From JBGVMW01 sp045122835 (GTDB lineage: Bacteria; Bacillota; Clostridia; Lachnospirales; Lachnospiraceae), in NCBI GenBank assembly GCA_045122835.1, contig JBGVIB010000047.1, positions 48,276 to 112,275 of the forward strand: a DNA stretch of 64,000 bases. The letters are read 5' to 3'. Position numbers and translations under genes: made by a program. A model generated the notes under the pieces. The model had not been told where the DNA came from. It was given only the letters and a program-made list of their open reading frames with translations, and did not search any database. Shown one piece after another: positions 43,999 through 53,553 of the stretch. Position 1 is the stretch's first letter; each line of letters opens with the position of its first letter.

Positions 43999-45354
43999 AT
44001 GTCAGAATATAAGCGGTTTATGGCATATCTTTATACATATGAAAGAGGGCAGAAGGCAGGAAACTGTGGCTTTGCAAAGGTTATGGTAAGGGATGAGGCA
44101 GGCTTTGTCAATCTTCATGTGAAATTGCCGAATCAGAAGGCAAGAGCGGGATGCACGGTGTATTTATATTACAGAAGTGAAGATAAGAGTAGAATGTACG
44201 GCGTTTCTATTGGTGAATTTGTGATTGCAAATGGAGTGGGGGAAGGTTCCATTCATTTTCCGGCAACCGAAATTGGAATAGGACGTCGTTTTTTCACAGA
44301 AATGGGTGGCTTGTATCTGATTTTAGATAATGAAAGGATAATTGCAACGGAATGGGAGGACATTCCTGTAAGACCGGAATCTTTTCAGATAGAGTCAGAA
44401 GCCGGGGAGGAGCCGGACGCTGGGAGTATGGGGAGCGTGGAGCCTGAAACGTCGTCTGCAGAAATACTGGCAGAGGAAGAAAGAAATGAGGAAGACTGGC
44501 AGGAAGAATCGGCGGCACAGGAAAAGCAATCGGCAAATGAGCCTGTAAGGGAATCTGTTTTAGATAGAGAGGTTGTAAACGAAGAAAATAATCAGCAAGA
44601 GATGGCAGTAGCGGATGGTATGAAGAGGACAGATGGAGGTGGCCAGCAAAAGCAGAACTTCCAAAGGGAGATGCCGGGGGAAAATATAGATAATTCAAAT
44701 ATGGATATTCAGAGACAACAGAACAGGCAACAGGCTATACAAGTGAATGGTATGCAGGAATCCCAGCCTGAAATCGAGGAACCGGATTATGATACAGAAA
44801 CTGAGTCAGAACCAGAACTTACTGTTACAGATGGGAACCAGATTCACGCAGCATCTGCGCCAGTGGCAGAAAAAGATAACCAGATGTGTATGGGCGCCCG
44901 AAACGGCTGTTGTCCATATAGAATGCAGGGAAGGAACCAACAATCAGCTTATGGGGCGGATGCCCGAAGACAGGCGAAGGAGCCGGAACGGATATCTCCC
45001 CTTATGGACAAATGGACACAGCTAAAAAGCAAGTATCCGGTGGTATCCCCTTTTGACAATGACGATTCCATTACCTGTATTCGTATCCAGCCCAAAGATA
45101 TCTGCCTGTTAAACCGTAGAGAATGGATACTAGGCAACAATAATTTTCTCCTTCATGGCTACTGCAATTATCGATATCTGCTGCTAGGAAAGATAGAAGC
45201 AGAAGAAAAATACATTATTTGCGTGCCGGGAAACTTTTATTCAAAAGAAAAAATGATGGCATCTATGTTCGGCTTCCAGAACTTTAAAATGGCAGGAGAA
45301 GGAGAATTGCGACAGGGAGAATTTGGGTATTGGTATAGAGAGATTGAATTGTAA
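43999..45354 (+). CDS. Unknown two-domain protein with Glu/Gln-rich linker (possible DUF6128)
   Basis: This 451-residue protein has an N-terminal globular domain (about 1-130, MSEYKRFMAYLYTYERGQKA), a long low-complexity linker rich in Glu, Gln and Asn (about 135-325), and a C-terminal globular domain (about 330-451, with FLLHGYCNYRYLLLGKI and CVPGNFYSKEKMMASMFGF). The C-terminal block resembles Lachnospiraceae proteins annotated as DUF6128, recalled rather than searched. No membrane segment or catalytic motif is visible. TAAGGAGGATGGG precedes the ATG. Function unknown. Confidence 0.75.
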   Translation: MSEYKRFMAYLYTYERGQKAGNCGFAKVMVRDEAGFVNLHVKLPNQKARAGCTVYLYYRSEDKSRMYGVSIGEFVIANGVGEGSIHFPATEIGIGRRFFTEMGGLYLILDNERIIATEWEDIPVRPESFQIESEAGEEPDAGSMGSVEPETSSAEILAEEERNEEDWQEESAAQEKQSANEPVRESVLDREVVNEENNQQEMAVADGMKRTDGGGQQKQNFQREMPGENIDNSNMDIQRQQNRQQAIQVNGMQESQPEIEEPDYDTETESEPELTVTDGNQIHAASAPVAEKDNQMCMGARNGCCPYRMQGRNQQSAYGADARRQAKEPERISPLMDKWTQLKSKYPVVSPFDNDDSITCIRIQPKDICLLNRREWILGNNNFLLHGYCNYRYLLLGKIEAEEKYIICVPGNFYSKEKMMASMFGFQNFKMAGEGELRQGEFGYWYREIEL

Positions 45355-45463
45355 GGCGGCTGTAGTAGTTGTAATTTTTATCATGTCTAAGTTTATCTCC
45401 ATCATTTTGGCTCAAAGTGATGGAGATAGATTTAAAATGAAGGAGGTTTAGAAATCAAATTTG

Positions 45464-46189
45464 TTACCGAAGTTCCGTTACCGGAACACATTCTCTAGCG
45501 GCTTGTAATAACAGTAAAGCTTCCTCTTCATGGAAAGGAGACAACAGGGGTTCTGTCTGACAATTTTTTTCATCCCGAGCCATAGCACGGATTAATATAT
45601 CCCCGGAATCCTTATAATTCTGCAGAAAATATCGCTTACATCCCTTTATTTCCCTGGTAATATTACGTATCATATCCGCATCATGAAGCTCCTGTACAAT
45701 CGTAGTGCGGAATTCATATTCAATATCAGAATCAAGCAGTAAAGAGATAGATTCCCGAATGTTATCATAAGAAACCTCAGTAAACCCGGTAATCTGCCGG
45801 TAACGCTCAGGAGAGGCTTTGATATCCATAGCAACATAATCGACAAGATTTTCTCTAAGCAACAGTCGAAGCATCGCCGGGTTCGTTCCATTGGTATCTA
45901 GTTTCACAAGAAATCCCTCTTGCCTCACTCTACAAATAAAATCTGGCAAATCCGTATACAAAGTGGGCTCGCCCCCGCTAATACACAATCCCTCAATCAA
46001 CCCTGCTCTTTTTTTAAGAAAAGAGAGAACATCCTCCTCCGAAAAAGTATCAGGGCAGTTTTCATTCAGCACAAGCCCACTATTATGGCAATAAGGACAC
46101 CGTAAATTGCATCCTCCAACAAAAGCAATTGCAGCCACATGCCCAGGGTAATCTAGTAAAGTTGTTTTCTGAAATCCATGAAATATCAT
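45464..46189 (-). CDS. Radical SAM activase, NrdG/PFL-activase type
   Basis: This 241-residue enzyme has the radical SAM cluster motif in GGCNLRCPYCHN and the glycine-rich SGGEPTLY. The size and the start MIFHGFQKTTLLDYPGHVAA match the anaerobic ribonucleoside-triphosphate reductase activating family (TIGR02495 type). The start at 46189 is chosen because GGAGG lies five bases upstream, against a longer frame to 46228. It would install a glycyl radical on a partner enzyme. No nrdD or other glycyl-radical gene is in the window, so the partner is elsewhere. Confidence 0.88.
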   Translation of the reverse strand: MIFHGFQKTTLLDYPGHVAAIAFVGGCNLRCPYCHNSGLVLNENCPDTFSEEDVLSFLKKRAGLIEGLCISGGEPTLYTDLPDFICRVRQEGFLVKLDTNGTNPAMLRLLLRENLVDYVAMDIKASPERYRQITGFTEVSYDNIRESISLLLDSDIEYEFRTTIVQELHDADMIRNITREIKGCKRYFLQNYKDSGDILIRAMARDEKNCQTEPLLSPFHEEEALLLLQAARECVPVTELR

Positions 46190-46342
46190 GACAGCCTCCA
46201 TAAAATTCGTAACATAAGTAAATCCCAAATTTCTATATGGTAATGAAGTGTCAGAAGGGGGATTTTCCCCCTTAACAATTTTTGTTTATCTCATGCATAT
46301 TTTATGATAAAATATCCAAAAGCACAAGAGAGGAAAACACAT

Positions 46343-46822
46343 ATGACCCAAGATGAACGATTTATGAAAGAAGCCATCAAGCAGGCAAAAAAAGCGTACA
46401 AACTCTTAGAAGTTCCCATAGGCTGTGTAATAGTCCATGAGGGAAAAATCATAGCAAGAGGTTACAATAGAAGAAACACCGACAAGAACACGCTGGCCCA
46501 CGCCGAGCTGACCGCCATACGAAAAGCTGCAAAAGTTCTAGGAGACTGGCGTTTAGAGGGATGCACCATGTATGTTACCCTAGAGCCCTGCCAGATGTGT
46601 GCCGGTGCATTAGTGCAGGCAAGAATTGATAAAGTATATATTGGCTGTATGAACAAAAAAGCAGGCTGCGCCGGTTCCGTACTGAATCTGTTAGAAATGC
46701 AGGAATTTAACCATCAGGTAGAAACGGTCAGAGGTCTGTTAGAGGAGGAGTGTAGCACCCTGTTGTCTACCTTTTTCAAGGAATTACGAATCGCTCACAA
46801 AGAGAAGCGGGGGAAAGAATGA
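46343..46822 (+). CDS. tadA: tRNA-specific adenosine deaminase
   Basis: TadA converts the wobble adenosine of tRNA-Arg(ACG) to inosine. The 159-residue protein starts at ATG 46343 after AAGAGAGGAAAAC; the longer frame to 46304 is unlikely. Zinc and catalytic residues are in LAHAELTAI (His-Ala-Glu) and LEPCQMCAGAL (Pro-Cys-x-x-Cys). Residues after the core (HKEKRGKE) are a basic tail. The small SRP RNA gene often found after tadA in Firmicutes was not recognised in the next 200 bases. Confidence 0.95.
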   Translation: MTQDERFMKEAIKQAKKAYKLLEVPIGCVIVHEGKIIARGYNRRNTDKNTLAHAELTAIRKAAKVLGDWRLEGCTMYVTLEPCQMCAGALVQARIDKVYIGCMNKKAGCAGSVLNLLEMQEFNHQVETVRGLLEEECSTLLSTFFKELRIAHKEKRGKE

Positions 46823-47028
46823 AAGTTTTCAATAAGATAGACTGAAAGAGGAGATGAAGTTTGTTGTCAGAAGAGGTAGCCCCTCTCTCAGCCGGACAGG
46901 CAGATAAAGCAACTTAAAGAATTTTTAATAAAACTCTTTGCCTTTTCTTAAAAATACAATTTTACAATAAATTCCACAGTCGGAGAGAAAGGCAAAAGAG
47001 AAATACTGTGAGAAAAGGAGGTGGAATC

Positions 47029-47724
47029 GTGTTTACAGTACTAGTATGTGATGATGACAAGGAAATAGTGAATGCGATAGAGATTTATCTGGTGCAGGAA
47101 GGGTATCGGGTGTTAAAAGCATATGATGGAATTCAGGCAATCGAGATGTTAAAAAAAGAGGAAGTGCATCTTTTAGTAATTGATGTGATGATGCCACGAA
47201 TGGATGGCATTCGTGCAACGCTAAAGATTCGCGAGGAAAGTAGCATTCCAATTATTATTTTGTCCGCAAAGACAGAAGATGCAGACAAAATTCTAGGCTT
47301 GAATATAGGGGCAGATGATTATGTAAGCAAGCCATTCAACCCATTAGAATTAGTGGCAAGAGTAAAGTCTCAGCTTCGAAGATATACAGCACTTGGCACA
47401 ATGAAAGAAGCGGAGGATGGCAATGTTTTTACCACAGGTGGACTGGTAATCGATGATGATTTGAAGGAAGTCACTGTAGATGGTGAATTCGTAAAGCTGA
47501 CACCGATTGAATATAACATATTGCTTCTTCTTGTAAAGCATCAGGGAAAAGTGTTCTCTATTAACCAGATTTATGAAAGCATCTGGAATGAGGATGCTAT
47601 TGGAGCAGACAATACCGTAGCAGTTCATATCCGACATATACGTGAAAAAATAGAGATAAACCCAAAAGACCCACGCTACTTAAAAGTAGTATGGGGGGTG
47701 GGCTATAAAGTAGAAAAATTGTAG
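47029..47724 (+). CDS. OmpR/PhoB-family response regulator
   Basis: This 231-residue regulator starts most likely at GTG 47029, preceded by AAAAGGAGGTGG; an in-frame GTG at 47008 would place the ribosome site inside the gene. The receiver domain has CDDDKEIVN, phospho-acceptor Asp52 in VIDVMMPRMDG and the Lys in VSKPFNPLEL. The C-terminal winged helix is of the OmpR class (DNTVAVHIRHIREKIE). The kinase gene follows 22 bases later, so they form a two-component pair. Confidence 0.95.
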   Translation: MFTVLVCDDDKEIVNAIEIYLVQEGYRVLKAYDGIQAIEMLKKEEVHLLVIDVMMPRMDGIRATLKIREESSIPIIILSAKTEDADKILGLNIGADDYVSKPFNPLELVARVKSQLRRYTALGTMKEAEDGNVFTTGGLVIDDDLKEVTVDGEFVKLTPIEYNILLLLVKHQGKVFSINQIYESIWNEDAIGADNTVAVHIRHIREKIEINPKDPRYLKVVWGVGYKVEKL

Positions 47725-47746
47725 CCTGGAAAGGAGATGATAGGAT

Positions 47747-50308
47747 ATGAAGCATCCGTATTTCTGGAAAACAACAGTAGTGTTTTTGCAGATTCTGTGT
47801 GTTCTTGGCATATTTGGCATTTGCTATGCCGGATATTACAAGGCTGGAAGTAGCATTTTTAATATGGCACAGATAGATGGAGGCAAGTACGAAAATACGG
47901 AATATTATCTACAGGAAGTAAATAGTCAGTTTGCATTATTGCACGAGAGGATTCGCCAAGAAGAAATGTTCCAAAAGGATGAAAGTGGAAGAATGACTTC
48001 TGTGGTTAATATGAATGATTATGGATATTACAATATTAAATATACCGTAGAAACACTTTTAAATGCAGAGGAAAACTGGTCTGATTATGATATCAGCATT
48101 TATTTTGACCAGGATGGTGAGATACCGGATGAAGAAAATATTATGCTTCCGGCAGAGGCAATGCGTATCCTGTTGAAGGAAAATGCATCCGGATTAAGTC
48201 AGGAGTATCAAAAAGAGGTTACAGAAGCGGCCAGGAATGAAGGGGATACCTATAATTGGATCTTATATCACAACGGACAAGCTGTTGGAGGTATGACCGA
48301 GGAACAAGCGGCTGAAAGATATGAGGATCCAGTCGTTTTAAGCTGGAATTTTTCAGTGTTAAATGAAAAAAAATCCGGTTTACAGACTCAGGAGGGGAAA
48401 AGCTTGTTAGAATATTGTGGAAATATTCCGATTTATGAGTATTACAGTGTTTTTTCCACACTTTCCTGCATGTTAGAAGAAGTGAAGAACATGTATGATG
48501 AATACCAGCAACGGCTTTACCAGTCACCATCTTCTATTTATGTTATGGTTGCAGGAGCGAACGATGAATGTTTGTATAACAGTGGATTGGGAGAATTTTC
48601 CCAAGAATTATATACTGCCGGTGATAAGTGGTTAAAGACAGTAAAAGGCGGGAAGAACAATTATATTTATTTTAACAGCAAGAATTTCCGGATGGAAACC
48701 AGTCTTAATGTGGATACCAATCAGTTGTATAGCTGGTATATGAGTCTGGGAGATATTTTTGATCATGACTTTGCAGCAGCAATTACCATTCCGGCAGGGG
48801 ACCTTTCGAATTATCAGGTCCAGGATTCGCTTCGTGAAGGAAAGGTTCTTTATGATCAGATACGGCCTCAGATGAAATATTATGTAAGTGTTGTGGTTGG
48901 TTGTCTCATAGGAGCGATTATTCTTCTGATTGCCTTTACCGGCATGTGCGGGCGTTCTAAGGAAGAAGGAATTACACTAATTGGATTTGATAAAATTCCT
49001 ACAGAAATTGCTGCAGTTATATTGGGTGTGCTGGGCGTATGTTGTGTATGGGCTGTGGCCGGGGCAATCGAGGAGTCCCTTTACCATATGGGTAATCTTT
49101 TTTGGATTGGTGTGGATATGCTTATGATTGTTTCTGCGCATCTATTATTCTTGTATGGCTATGGTTCTCTAGTTAGAAGAATGAAAGCCGGTGTATTGTG
49201 GAAAAACAGCATATTCAGAATGCTATGTTCAGGGGCAGCATTTTGTGTATCCCATATTCATGAGGCAGTATCAACGGTAGTAGGCTATGCGGCATTTGTA
49301 CTATTTAATATTGCTATGAGTGTAGAGGCATTTGGAGACGGTTATTTCTATGCATTTGTGTGTATGGTAATTGTAGATGTGATAGTGGGAGGTTGCCTGT
49401 TATATGAAGCCTATATCCGCCGCAACATACAAAAAACGGTAAAACGTATATCGGATGGAGATATTACGTATCAGATGGATAGTTCCTATATACAGGGAAG
49501 TTACCGCAAATTAGTGGATAATCTGAATCATATTGGCGAAGGTCTGCAGAATGCAGTGGATGCCAATATGAAGAGTGAACGTTTAAAAACAGATTTGATT
49601 ACAAATGTATCTCACGATATCAAGACACCACTTACGTCTATTATTAATTACATTGGTCTGATTAAGAGAGAAGATGTGGAGAATGAACGTATTAAAGAAT
49701 ATGTAAATGTTTTAGACCAGAAGGCTCAACGTTTGAAATCCTTGACAGAAGATTTGGTGGAGGTATCGAGAATTACATCAGGAAACATTGTACTTCAGAT
49801 GATGCCATTAGATTTTGTAGAAATTGTTCAGCAGACAGTGGCAGAATTTGATGAAAAATTTGAAGGACGCAACTTACAGTTGGTGATGAATTTCTCCACG
49901 GAAAACATTGCTGTGCATGCGGACGGCAGACGTTTGTATCGTGTTATTGAAAATTTGTTTAGCAATGTTGCGAAATATGCGATGCCGGGAACAAGGGTGT
50001 ATGTAGATATTTTCTTAGAAAATGGAGGAAGTAAAGCCGTATTGTCTGTAAAGAATATATCGGAAAATCCATTGAATATTCAGGCAACAGAGCTTACAGA
50101 GCGATTTATTCGTGGTGATGTGTCAAGAAGTACAGAAGGAAGTGGTCTGGGACTTTCCATTGCAAAAAGCCTGACAGAAGCCCAAGGCGGGACGTTTGAG
50201 ATATATTTAGATGGAGATCTGTTCCGGTCAACTATTACTTTTCCGCATATTCGCCGTGAATTTGCAAAAACAGAAGAGAGCGAGCAGAAAGATGAAGAAA
50301 ATCAGTAA
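47747..50308 (+). CDS. Multi-span sensor histidine kinase
   Basis: This 853-residue kinase has an N-terminal membrane segment, a roughly 330-residue extracellular region (about 35-370) and a cluster of about six membrane segments (about 383-555). A short linker leads to a HisKA domain with His623 in NVSHDIKTPLTSI, and an ATPase domain with NLFSNVAKYA and GSGLGLSIAKSL. The extracellular part is not recognised. It is co-transcribed with the response regulator. The stop codon (50306-50308) lies within a GTAAC shared with a decayed mobile-element end. Confidence 0.93.
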   Translation: MKHPYFWKTTVVFLQILCVLGIFGICYAGYYKAGSSIFNMAQIDGGKYENTEYYLQEVNSQFALLHERIRQEEMFQKDESGRMTSVVNMNDYGYYNIKYTVETLLNAEENWSDYDISIYFDQDGEIPDEENIMLPAEAMRILLKENASGLSQEYQKEVTEAARNEGDTYNWILYHNGQAVGGMTEEQAAERYEDPVVLSWNFSVLNEKKSGLQTQEGKSLLEYCGNIPIYEYYSVFSTLSCMLEEVKNMYDEYQQRLYQSPSSIYVMVAGANDECLYNSGLGEFSQELYTAGDKWLKTVKGGKNNYIYFNSKNFRMETSLNVDTNQLYSWYMSLGDIFDHDFAAAITIPAGDLSNYQVQDSLREGKVLYDQIRPQMKYYVSVVVGCLIGAIILLIAFTGMCGRSKEEGITLIGFDKIPTEIAAVILGVLGVCCVWAVAGAIEESLYHMGNLFWIGVDMLMIVSAHLLFLYGYGSLVRRMKAGVLWKNSIFRMLCSGAAFCVSHIHEAVSTVVGYAAFVLFNIAMSVEAFGDGYFYAFVCMVIVDVIVGGCLLYEAYIRRNIQKTVKRISDGDITYQMDSSYIQGSYRKLVDNLNHIGEGLQNAVDANMKSERLKTDLITNVSHDIKTPLTSIINYIGLIKREDVENERIKEYVNVLDQKAQRLKSLTEDLVEVSRITSGNIVLQMMPLDFVEIVQQTVAEFDEKFEGRNLQLVMNFSTENIAVHADGRRLYRVIENLFSNVAKYAMPGTRVYVDIFLENGGSKAVLSVKNISENPLNIQATELTERFIRGDVSRSTEGSGLGLSIAKSLTEAQGGTFEIYLDGDLFRSTITFPHIRREFAKTEESEQKDEENQ

Positions 50309-50330
50309 CTATGAGGGGCTGCATAGTTAC
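50305..50330 (+). repeat. Decayed MITE end at the kinase stop codon
   Basis: A 26-base segment beginning GTAACTATGAGGGG and ending GCATAGTTAC resembles the right-hand end of the full elements (TAACCTATGAGGG, then the terminal repeat). The kinase TAA lies inside its first GTAAC. No target duplication is left. Confidence 0.55.
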
Positions 50331-50379
50331 AAACCAAAAAAATATGGATTGTGCATTATGCTGATATAAAGTCAAAAAT

Positions 50380-50408
50380 TTGCTTTTTTGTACAGGAAGG
50401 TGTATAAT
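50380..50408 (+). promoter_or_regulatory. Promoter of the diguanylate cyclase gene
   Basis: TTGCTT (50380-50385), a 17-base spacer and a perfect TATAAT (50403-50408) precede the gene by 112 bases. A 12-base stem GAATGAGAAAC/GTTTCTCATTC follows at about 50419-50457. Confidence 0.65.
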
Positions 50409-50520
50409 ACACAAAGAGAGAATGAGAAACGAATTGTTAAAATTGTTTCTCATTCTTGCGTGTAGGACTGCTATAATGGGCAGTGAGCGTATTTGCCGGA
50501 AGATTGTGCAAGGAGGCTAT

Positions 50521-52059
50521 ATGAATAAAGAAACAAAGAAAATAGAGGAAGGTAATAACCTGCCTGGCTTCAGAATCAGGGATGTTGTTATTCTTGGTAT
50601 AGTATTAATAGGTCTGATTGTTCTGGTTGTAAAATATCAAGAAGCACATGTGGGCTCCATTGTGAATAGCAGGCAATTGAACCAGTCGCAGGAAAAGATT
50701 GTACTATGTAAAAAGACAATAGAAACAGCCTTTGAATCAAGAGAGGCACTGTTGTCACTGTCTTCTTCTTTGTTGGCAGATAAAGATAATATTTTATTAA
50801 ATGACAATTGTAGAGCACTTCAGGCGCTTGTGTCAGATAATAAATGGGAAGATGGTTTTATTATAGTCAGTTCAGGAAGTTACATTACTGCTGAGGGCAA
50901 GTCAGGTTCAATGAATATAGGTCCTTATTATAAGGCCATAGCCTTAGAAAGAGAAGAAATTGTCGCAGACCTTGTTGATTACAATCAGGATGGACAGGAT
51001 GAATTAGTACTGATGGTACCAATTATCAATTCAGAGAACAAAGTGGAAGGATTATTGTGTGGCATCATTAATTCTGATTACTTTAAGGAAGAAATCAAGC
51101 GCTTTGCAGAAGAGGGTATTCACTATTATATAACTAATATTAATGGAATTGTTTTAGGTGAATATTGCCTGAACCCAAAAGAGGAATTGCCAGAAATAGA
51201 GAACCTGTTTGAGCATATCAAGTCTTATGGAAAAGACAGCAATTTTATTACTAATCTTCAACGTGAGATGGAGAATGGTGTGTCAGGTATCTTGTTATTA
51301 GAGGGGGACGGAACTAATAGAAGTTTTGCTTATGCACCAGTTACTGGTACGGGATTATATCTGTATATGACATTTAATGAAGTGGAAGTATATGAGATTG
51401 GAAAAATAGTAAAGCAAAGTTATAATACATTACTGTGGGATGTTATGGTAGTGTTTAGTATATTTGTTGCAGCAGTAGTATTTTTGCATATGCTTGATAA
51501 GCGCCGTGCAAAGGAGCAGGTAGATGAGTTAAAGCAATTAGCAGAAATTGATGCATTGACTTCTGCATATAACAAGGCGGCTACCGTAAAATATATCAAG
51601 GAACATATAGAATCCATGGAGCCGGGGGAACAGTGTGCCTTGTTTATTGTGGATGTGGATAATTTTAAAATGATTAATGACACAAAGGGTCATGCATTTG
51701 GTGATTTAGTTCTGAAGGAACTAGGAAATGGTATCCGCTCTGAATTTCGTGTGACAGATATTATTGGAAGAATTGGCGGCGATGAATTCATTGTATTTTT
51801 AAAGAATATTAATGGCAGCGAAAAATTCATGAGAAGACAGGGCGAGAAGTTGGTGAACTTTTTCCATAACCTTCGTCCGGGTGAGTATGTAAAGACAAAA
51901 GTATCCGCAAGTATAGGTGGTGCAGTGTGTCCAACTGATGCGATAGATTACCAGAGCTTATATGAAGCAGCGGATAAGGCATTATATCTTGCTAAGAGGA
52001 GAGGCAAAGACCAGTATGCATTATATCAGGAAACATTAAAGACAGAAGAAGAAAAATAG
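50521..52059 (+). CDS. Membrane-bound diguanylate cyclase with extracellular sensor
   Basis: This 512-residue protein makes the second messenger c-di-GMP. It starts at ATG 50521 after CAAGGAGGC. A membrane segment (about 20-41) is followed by an extracellular Cache-like region, a second membrane segment (about 300-322) and a GGDEF domain with the intact GGDEF at 419-423. The inhibitory I-site RVTD is at 410-413, five residues upstream, so product inhibition is expected. No EAL or HD-GYP domain is attached. The sensed ligand is unknown. Confidence 0.93.
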   Translation: MNKETKKIEEGNNLPGFRIRDVVILGIVLIGLIVLVVKYQEAHVGSIVNSRQLNQSQEKIVLCKKTIETAFESREALLSLSSSLLADKDNILLNDNCRALQALVSDNKWEDGFIIVSSGSYITAEGKSGSMNIGPYYKAIALEREEIVADLVDYNQDGQDELVLMVPIINSENKVEGLLCGIINSDYFKEEIKRFAEEGIHYYITNINGIVLGEYCLNPKEELPEIENLFEHIKSYGKDSNFITNLQREMENGVSGILLLEGDGTNRSFAYAPVTGTGLYLYMTFNEVEVYEIGKIVKQSYNTLLWDVMVVFSIFVAAVVFLHMLDKRRAKEQVDELKQLAEIDALTSAYNKAATVKYIKEHIESMEPGEQCALFIVDVDNFKMINDTKGHAFGDLVLKELGNGIRSEFRVTDIIGRIGGDEFIVFLKNINGSEKFMRRQGEKLVNFFHNLRPGEYVKTKVSASIGGAVCPTDAIDYQSLYEAADKALYLAKRRGKDQYALYQETLKTEEEK

Positions 52060-52243
52060 TTGCAGAAGTTCGTCAACTTGTATAATTCAAAACGAAAAAA
52101 TTCGTCAATCTGATATATGGTTAGCATAATTGCCAAGGGAAGTGAGAAATATTTGTGGAATAGTGGTATGGCGTAATGGGACAAAGTAAGGTATACTGGT
52201 TGAAGTCGAAAGGGCAAGTAATAATTTTAGGAGGATTGTATTA

Positions 52244-53356
52244 ATGGCAAGTTTATCATTAAAAAATGTTTATAAAGTATATCCTAACGGATATGAAGCT
52301 GTTAAGGATTTTAATTTGGAAATTGAAGATAAGGAGTTTATCATCTTCGTAGGACCTTCAGGATGTGGTAAGTCTACTACACTTCGTATGATCGCAGGTC
52401 TTGAAGATATTAGCTCTGGTGAGTTAAAGATTGGTGACAGAGTAGTAAATGATGTTGAACCAAAGGATAGAGATATCGCCATGGTATTCCAGAACTACGC
52501 TCTGTATCCACATATGACAGTTTATGATAATATGGCTTTTGGTCTTAAGATTAGAAAAGTACCAAAGGACGAAATCGATAGATTAGTAAAAGAAGCTGCT
52601 AAGATCCTTGATCTTGACAAGTTATTAGACCGTAAGCCAAAGGCTTTATCAGGTGGTCAGAGACAGCGTGTTGCTATGGGTCGTGCTATCGTGCGTGAGC
52701 CAAAGGTATTCTTAATGGATGAGCCGCTTTCTAACTTGGATGCTAAGTTAAGAGTACAGATGCGTATCGAGATTGCTAAGTTACACCAGAAATTAGGTAC
52801 AACTATCATCTACGTTACACATGACCAGACAGAAGCTATGACACTTGGTACCAGAATCGTAGTTATGAAAGATGGTGTTGTTCAGCAGGTAGATACACCT
52901 CAGAACTTATACCAGAAGCCACAGAACTTATTCGTTGCAGGATTCATGGGTTCACCACAGATGAACTTCTTAGATGCATACTGCAGATGTAAAGGAGAAG
53001 AAGCTACATTATCAGTAGCTGGTTACGAAATCAAGTTACCACCAGCAAAGGCAAAAGCTCTTAGCGATGGCGGATATGATGGAAAGACTGTTGTAATGGG
53101 TATTCGTCCAGAAGACGTATATGATTCACAGATGATGATCGAAGCAAGACCAGAAGCAGTTATCGAATCTACTATCAAAGTTTACGAATTGTTAGGTGCT
53201 GAAGTTTACTTATACTTCGATTTAGCTGAGTTCTCTATGACAGCAAGAGTAGATCCTCGTACAACTGTTAGAACAGGTGATACAGTTAAGTTTGCTCTTG
53301 ATGTTGAGAAGATTCATGTATTCGATAAAGAAACAGAAAAGACAATCACAAACTAG
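52244..53356 (+). CDS. ugpC: ABC transporter ATP-binding protein for sugars (UgpC/MsmK type)
   Basis: This 370-residue ATPase probably energises several carbohydrate ABC importers, as MsmK-type subunits do, since no permease or binding protein gene is adjacent. Motifs are GPSGCGKSTTLRMIAGLE (Walker A), FQNYALYPHMTV (Q-loop), LSGGQRQRVAMGRAIV (signature), FLMDEPLSNLDAKLR (Walker B and D-loop) and THDQTEAMTL (H-loop). The C-terminal part (about 235-370) is the TOBE-like regulatory domain of this subgroup. TTTTAGGAGGATTG precedes the ATG. Confidence 0.92.
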   Translation: MASLSLKNVYKVYPNGYEAVKDFNLEIEDKEFIIFVGPSGCGKSTTLRMIAGLEDISSGELKIGDRVVNDVEPKDRDIAMVFQNYALYPHMTVYDNMAFGLKIRKVPKDEIDRLVKEAAKILDLDKLLDRKPKALSGGQRQRVAMGRAIVREPKVFLMDEPLSNLDAKLRVQMRIEIAKLHQKLGTTIIYVTHDQTEAMTLGTRIVVMKDGVVQQVDTPQNLYQKPQNLFVAGFMGSPQMNFLDAYCRCKGEEATLSVAGYEIKLPPAKAKALSDGGYDGKTVVMGIRPEDVYDSQMMIEARPEAVIESTIKVYELLGAEVYLYFDLAEFSMTARVDPRTTVRTGDTVKFALDVEKIHVFDKETEKTITN

Positions 53357-53377
53357 TTTTTTACATTGTTAAATATA

Positions 53378-53407
53378 AGGTGCATCCGAAAGGATGCATC
53401 TTTTTTA
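53378..53407 (+). terminator. Terminator after the ABC ATPase gene
   Basis: AGGTGCATCC and GGATGCATCT form a tight stem with a GAAA loop, followed by six T. Confidence 0.9.
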
Positions 53408-53553
53408 TATACTAGTATAGTGTCACCAAATTCATTCCTGGGATTTATAAAAAAATAATATTATTTTTCTTGCGCCCTGGAATAAATTCAAGTAAACTGA
53501 TAAAGAAAATAATGTGATTGAGACAACATTTAGATAAGAAGGGAGCCGGAAAC

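Noticed and set aside
46823..47028. Possible small SRP RNA after tadA
   Set aside because: The conserved SRP core (GGUGC and GNAR tetraloop region) is not present; only small hairpins are seen.
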